A stretch of 64,000 nucleotides of DNA, taken from contig DATMAM010000036.1 in NCBI GenBank assembly GCA_035559995.1, positions 43,237 to 107,236 on the forward strand, read 5' to 3'. The notes under the pieces are model-generated. The model was not told the origin of the DNA and made no database searches. It worked only from the letters and a program-made list of their open reading frames with translations. Position numbers and translations under genes: made by a program. The stretch comes from DATMAM01 sp035559995. GTDB taxonomy: Bacteria; Desulfobacterota; Binatia; UBA9968. This document shows positions 61,036 to 64,000 of this stretch, in pieces (position 1 is the stretch's first letter; each line of letters starts with the position of its first letter).

Positions 61036-62883
61036 CTACCACGCAAGCGGGTTTAAAAGCTTCTGCAGGTCGGCCGCGTCCTTTTTGAGCTGATCGAGCG
61101 CGCCTTGCAAGGCCCCTTCCTTCTCCCCTGATTGCGGCTCGAGCGGCGTTTCCTTGATACGCGGGGCGCCGGTAATCGCGGCGGCGGGAAGCTGCTGTGT
61201 AGGTTCCTGCGCCTCTCGGGCTTGTTGTTGTCTCGGCGGCTGCTCGGGCTTTGCCGCTTGCTCGGCGCTTGCGGGGCCTGCAAACAAAGGACCCTTTTCT
61301 TGCTCGATCCGCACGTCCAGTTCAACGACGTCGCTGGCGCGCGTTTCCGGCCGGGACCCGCTATCGGTTGCGGCCTTTTGTGTCGGCAGCGGCATTTCCG
61401 TTTTTGCGGGATCGATTCCCCTGCGCCTCAGTTTCTCATCGACGTTGCCGATGATTCGCGCCGTCTGCGCAGACGGCGCTCCTTGCGGCTCCTGCGGCTG
61501 TTGCGGCAGAGGTTTGGCAAACGCCGGATGCGCTTCGGGCGGCGGCGGTAAATCCGCGACAGCATCTCCTCTGTTAAGCTTCGCATCGACATCCCGAAGG
61601 ACATTCTGCGCGTTCGCCGGATCGACGGCGGGCGCCGGCTCGACGGGGATTTTGTCGAGATCGGCCGCCGGAGGGGCAGGCTGCGCCGCGGGGTGGAAAC
61701 CCTTTCGGCTCAGTGTATCGTCTACCGCGGCGGTTACCTGAGCGTCGGGCGGTGTTGCCTGCGGGCTGGGCTTCTCACTTTTGGCGAAGGGATTCACGGC
61801 CCTTAACATCGAGCCGAAAAATCCCGGGCCGCTCTGCGTCGTCTGAACGGCGTTGTCGGCGGTCGGTTTGCTCGCCGGGATTGTCTGCTTGTCTGTCCCG
61901 TCCGAGTCCGCGAAGGGATTAATTTTATCCATGACGCGCCGGAAGAAACCCTTTTCCCTGCCGCCTTCCTCGTAGACCACATCCTTTTTTGCTACGAGGT
62001 TGAGCTCGTTCAGCGGGCGGGTCTCGGCAACTTCCACCGGCGGCGCCTTCGGCGGACCGTCGCGCATCAGTAATAGCGCCAAAGGATCCTGCTTTTCCTG
62101 TAAAACCTCGGCCAGCTGGACTTGAGCTTTTTTCGCCAGCTCGCTCTGAGGGTAGTGCTGAACCAGCGCGGAGTATGCGAGCGCGGCCTTCACGGTATTC
62201 TTCTCGAGCCGGTAAGTTTCGCCCAAATGGTAAAGCGCCTTCACGGCCGTCGGCGTTCCTTTGTAGCGCCGTATAATCTCGTCCAATCTCTCGCGCGCGG
62301 CGGGATATTTCTTCTGGTTGAGATAGAAAGAGGCGATGGCAAACTCGTGCTCCGCAAGGTACTCGAGGCATTTCGCCAGCTTTTGCTGCGCCAGAGGGGC
62401 GTAGGGCGAATCGCGATGGTCCTTGAGAATCGTTTCAAAGTAGCCCTTGGCCAGCTCGGTCGTTTTCTGGTCGCGGTCGATTGCGGTGAACTGGTCGAGA
62501 TGAGAGAGGCCCAGATAATAAAGGACGAACGGAATTTCCGGATTGGTCGGATGAAAGCTCCGAAATTCCTGCAAGGCTGCGATCGCTTCCCCGTACTGCT
62601 TGTTAAGGTAGTAGGCCTCCCCGATTTTCAGCTCCGCCTGCTGGGCCTCCGGAGCGAACGGGAACTCCGTTTTGACTTTTTTGAGCCGATCGATCGCAAG
62701 GGTGTAGTTCTTGTTGTTCAGGTGCTCTATGGCTTCTTGATAAAGCGCCGTCGCGTCGGGATCGGGCCGGGCCGACGACGAAGACCAGCGAAGCGAAGGA
62801 AGCGAGAGCGAGGAGCAGTTTGCGGTTGAGAGAGAAATGCAAAGCAGGAGGATAAAACGGCACAGCTTAAGGCTTGACTTCAT
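61036..62883 (-). CDS. bamD: BamD-like outer membrane assembly lipoprotein with long C-terminal extension
   Basis: The product is 615 residues, more than twice a normal BamD (about 245). The ATG at 62883-62881 has GAGG eight bases upstream. The signal sequence ends LSTANC, a lipoprotein site with an unusual Asn before the Cys. Residues about 45-270 hold TPR repeats of the BamD type: 'ALYQEAIEHLNNKNYTLAID', 'QQAELKIGEAYYLNKQYGEA' and 'FPFAPEA'. BamD supports insertion of beta-barrel proteins with BamA. The remaining 340 residues are rich in Pro, Ala and Gln, and contain recurring short motifs (NPFA twice; VDxxLxR three times). The extension is probably disordered and periplasmic. Confidence 0.85.
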   Translation of the reverse strand: MKSSLKLCRFILLLCISLSTANCSSLSLPSLRWSSSSARPDPDATALYQEAIEHLNNKNYTLAIDRLKKVKTEFPFAPEAQQAELKIGEAYYLNKQYGEAIAALQEFRSFHPTNPEIPFVLYYLGLSHLDQFTAIDRDQKTTELAKGYFETILKDHRDSPYAPLAQQKLAKCLEYLAEHEFAIASFYLNQKKYPAARERLDEIIRRYKGTPTAVKALYHLGETYRLEKNTVKAALAYSALVQHYPQSELAKKAQVQLAEVLQEKQDPLALLLMRDGPPKAPPVEVAETRPLNELNLVAKKDVVYEEGGREKGFFRRVMDKINPFADSDGTDKQTIPASKPTADNAVQTTQSGPGFFGSMLRAVNPFAKSEKPSPQATPPDAQVTAAVDDTLSRKGFHPAAQPAPPAADLDKIPVEPAPAVDPANAQNVLRDVDAKLNRGDAVADLPPPPEAHPAFAKPLPQQPQEPQGAPSAQTARIIGNVDEKLRRRGIDPAKTEMPLPTQKAATDSGSRPETRASDVVELDVRIEQEKGPLFAGPASAEQAAKPEQPPRQQQAREAQEPTQQLPAAAITGAPRIKETPLEPQSGEKEGALQGALDQLKKDAADLQKLLNPLAW

Positions 62884-62994
62884 CAACTCAACCTCGCGAG
62901 TGATTTTTCAAAGGGCTACGGGCGAGTAGGTCAACGGTTGCGCCCATGATATCGGACTCAGACGAGGAGTCAAGCTGGTTTTCCTTCAAAGCCG

Positions 62995-63528
62995 TCATGG
63001 CGAGGGGAGGACGCGCACTTTTACCTGCGTCTCATTCGAGCGAAAAACAAACGGCCACACGGGCGGGAAGACGACATAAGCGGTTGTTTCCAAAAATCCC
63101 CATACCGGATCGCCTGGCGGTCCTTTGTCGTCGTAGATCGTGACGCGGTACTCTCCCGGCGGCAGATCGGGAACCGAAAAGCGCAGGATCTTATCTTCTA
63201 TCCATTCCAAGCTCTCCCCCGAAACGTGCCGTCTCTTAGGGTCCTTGGCCAGGAGCTCGAGCTGATAAAAGTCCATGACGACGCCGCCGATCTCGACGCG
63301 CGGCCATCCTACGAAATATTTCATCTCGAGGCTCACGGTTGCCCCGGGGGACGCCTCGCTCGGAGTCATGCTGATCACCCGAGGGGCGCACGCAGCGGTC
63401 AAAAGACACAAAAGCGCCAATGAGAGATTGAGCGCAACGGACAAAGAGGATAAGGCAGGAGCAAAAATTTTCCGTTTTTGCGATCGGCCGCCCACGTTTC
63501 GGACTGCGCGCGAAAGATCCGAAAACAT
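62995..63528 (-). CDS. Putative lipoprotein with IPT/TIG-like beta domain
   Basis: The product is 177 residues from the ATG at 63528-63526; a GTG two codons earlier is also in frame. The N-terminus holds a hydrophobic segment ending LLCLLTAAC, a lipoprotein signal, but preceded by a long charged leader, so the true start may be later. After the Cys, 'PRVISMTPSEASPGATVSLE' resembles the opening strand of IPT/TIG domains. The rest is beta-rich ('LPPGEYRVTIYDDKG'). I cannot name a family. It is 111 bases upstream of bamD on the same strand and may share its transcript, suggesting an envelope role. Confidence 0.7.
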   Translation of the reverse strand: MFSDLSRAVRNVGGRSQKRKIFAPALSSLSVALNLSLALLCLLTAACAPRVISMTPSEASPGATVSLEMKYFVGWPRVEIGGVVMDFYQLELLAKDPKRRHVSGESLEWIEDKILRFSVPDLPPGEYRVTIYDDKGPPGDPVWGFLETTAYVVFPPVWPFVFRSNETQVKVRVLPSP

Positions 63529-63874
63529 TACCACACCAAAGTTTAAGGTTTAAATTTTTTTGCCCGGAGCCGGCCCGAGCCGAAAAGAAGAGCCACGACG
63601 CCGACAAGCGCAGAGAACTTTCCTCCGTGAAATCAGCTACTTAATTCCTACGCCCCGAAGCCTAGTCCTTGCTATCTAGCGGCTATCTAGCGCGCGCAAA
63701 AAAAGCGTATTTTTTTCTTGACAAGCCTCCAGCGATTGGATAAAAGGCCTAAGACTTTCGTTTTAGAAGCGTCGTGGTTGGGGGACCGCTCCGCCTTGAA
63801 GGCGTTCCCTGGCTACAACTTTCAAGAGAGGTTTGGGCTGAGCAGCATAACGCAAAAGTAGAAGGAGGGCGGGT
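63529..63874. other. Intergenic region with promoter for the right-edge gene
   Basis: No gene is seen in these 346 bases. A direct repeat GCTATCTAGCG occurs twice in tandem at 63671-63692. The promoter at 63718-63746 and a GCCTTGAAGGC hairpin in the leader precede the porin-like gene. Confidence 0.55.
63718..63746 (+). promoter_or_regulatory. Sigma70-like promoter of the right-edge gene
   Basis: TTGACA (63718-63723) and TAAAAG (63741-63746) are separated by 17 bases. The start would lie near 63753, giving a leader of about 120 bases before the ATG at 63875. Confidence 0.5.
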
Positions 63875-64000
63875 ATGAAGAACAAGCTGCTGAGTTTAGC
63901 TACGATAAGCGCTCTGCTTGTTGCTTTGCTGGGGTGGGTGGTATCGGCAGGGGCGCAGAACGTGGATCAGCGCATCAAGGCATTGGAGGAGGAGCTGGCG
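63875..64000 (+). CDS. Exported porin-like protein, N-terminal fragment (cut by window edge)
   Basis: Only 42 residues are visible: a signal peptide (KLLSLATISALLVALLGWVV then SAGAQ) and the start of a charged helical segment, DQRIKALEEELA. GGAGGG stands 6-8 bases before the ATG and a promoter lies upstream. A signal peptide followed directly by a short 'RIKALEEEL' coiled coil is usual for phosphate-selective (OprO/P) and related porins of two-membrane bacteria, but the fragment is too short to be certain. Confidence 0.45.
   Translation, partial: MKNKLLSLATISALLVALLGWVVSAGAQNVDQRIKALEEELA

Overview
The window is GC-rich bacterial chromosome with dense coding, and every complete gene is ordinary single-copy chromosomal material apart from a few accessory genes. 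A two-membrane cell is implied by BamD, a TolC-type efflux protein, a LysM/M23-type envelope peptidase, lipoproteins and a porin-like gene at the right edge. The block cinA-thpR-recA-recX-alaS, the pairing of a class V aminotransferase with serA and purA, a double-length UvrA, and the abundance of solute-binding proteins fit an uncultivated soil or subsurface lineage near the old Deltaproteobacteria (for example Binatota, Desulfobacterota, Rokubacteria or Tectomicrobia). That placement is inference from gene content; no rRNA or tRNA gene was seen.

Layout. 1-6.1 kb: the start of a Rieske-type oxygenase (cut by the left edge), an orphan solute-binding protein, a type II NADH dehydrogenase, glucose-6-phosphate isomerase and a dienelactone hydrolase. 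6.3-13.9 kb: one apparent six-gene unit on the minus strand made of two duplicated alpha/beta hydrolases, an Fe(III)-type ABC binding protein, a fused permease, an M24/creatinase-like protein that has lost its metal ligands, and the ATPase. 14-16.4 kb: an Rcp1-like response regulator and an aldehyde dehydrogenase. 16.4-24.1 kb: AddA, AddB and a DnaQ-like exonuclease. 24.2-27 kb: gamma-glutamyltransferase and another binding protein. 27.1-31.5 kb: purA, serA and a class V aminotransferase, headed by a clear ZTP (pfl) riboswitch with its own terminator and promoter. 31.5-44.4 kb: TctC-type and SsuA-type binding proteins, a small unknown gene, a 1,899-residue tandem UvrA, mazG (overlapping the uvrA tail), a NIPSNAP protein, an aldo/keto reductase, a Uma2 nuclease-fold protein and a DUF445 protein. 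44.6-56.3 kb: a long minus-strand housekeeping run, in transcription order M23 peptidase, pgpA, cinA, thpR, recA, recX, a small AT-richer insert, alaS, yjbQ, phoH, ybeY and prfB with its programmed frameshift. 56.6-64 kb: acyl-CoA dehydrogenase, an isocitrate lyase/PEP mutase-like gene bracketed by inverted heptanucleotide repeat arrays, tolC, an extended bamD, a lipoprotein and the start of a porin-like gene.

How the genes work together. The 6.3-13.9 kb unit looks like uptake plus intracellular hydrolysis of an unknown ester, amide or ureido compound. The aminotransferase-serA-purA unit joins serine (one-carbon) and AMP synthesis under a sensor of ZTP, the alarm signal for folate shortage. 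AddAB, UvrA, RecA/RecX, CinA and MazG form a broad DNA repair and nucleotide-hygiene set. Three families of dispersed intergenic repeats (heptad arrays, an ATTTGCAAT-tailed element and hairpin REP/MITE-like elements) occur between genes.
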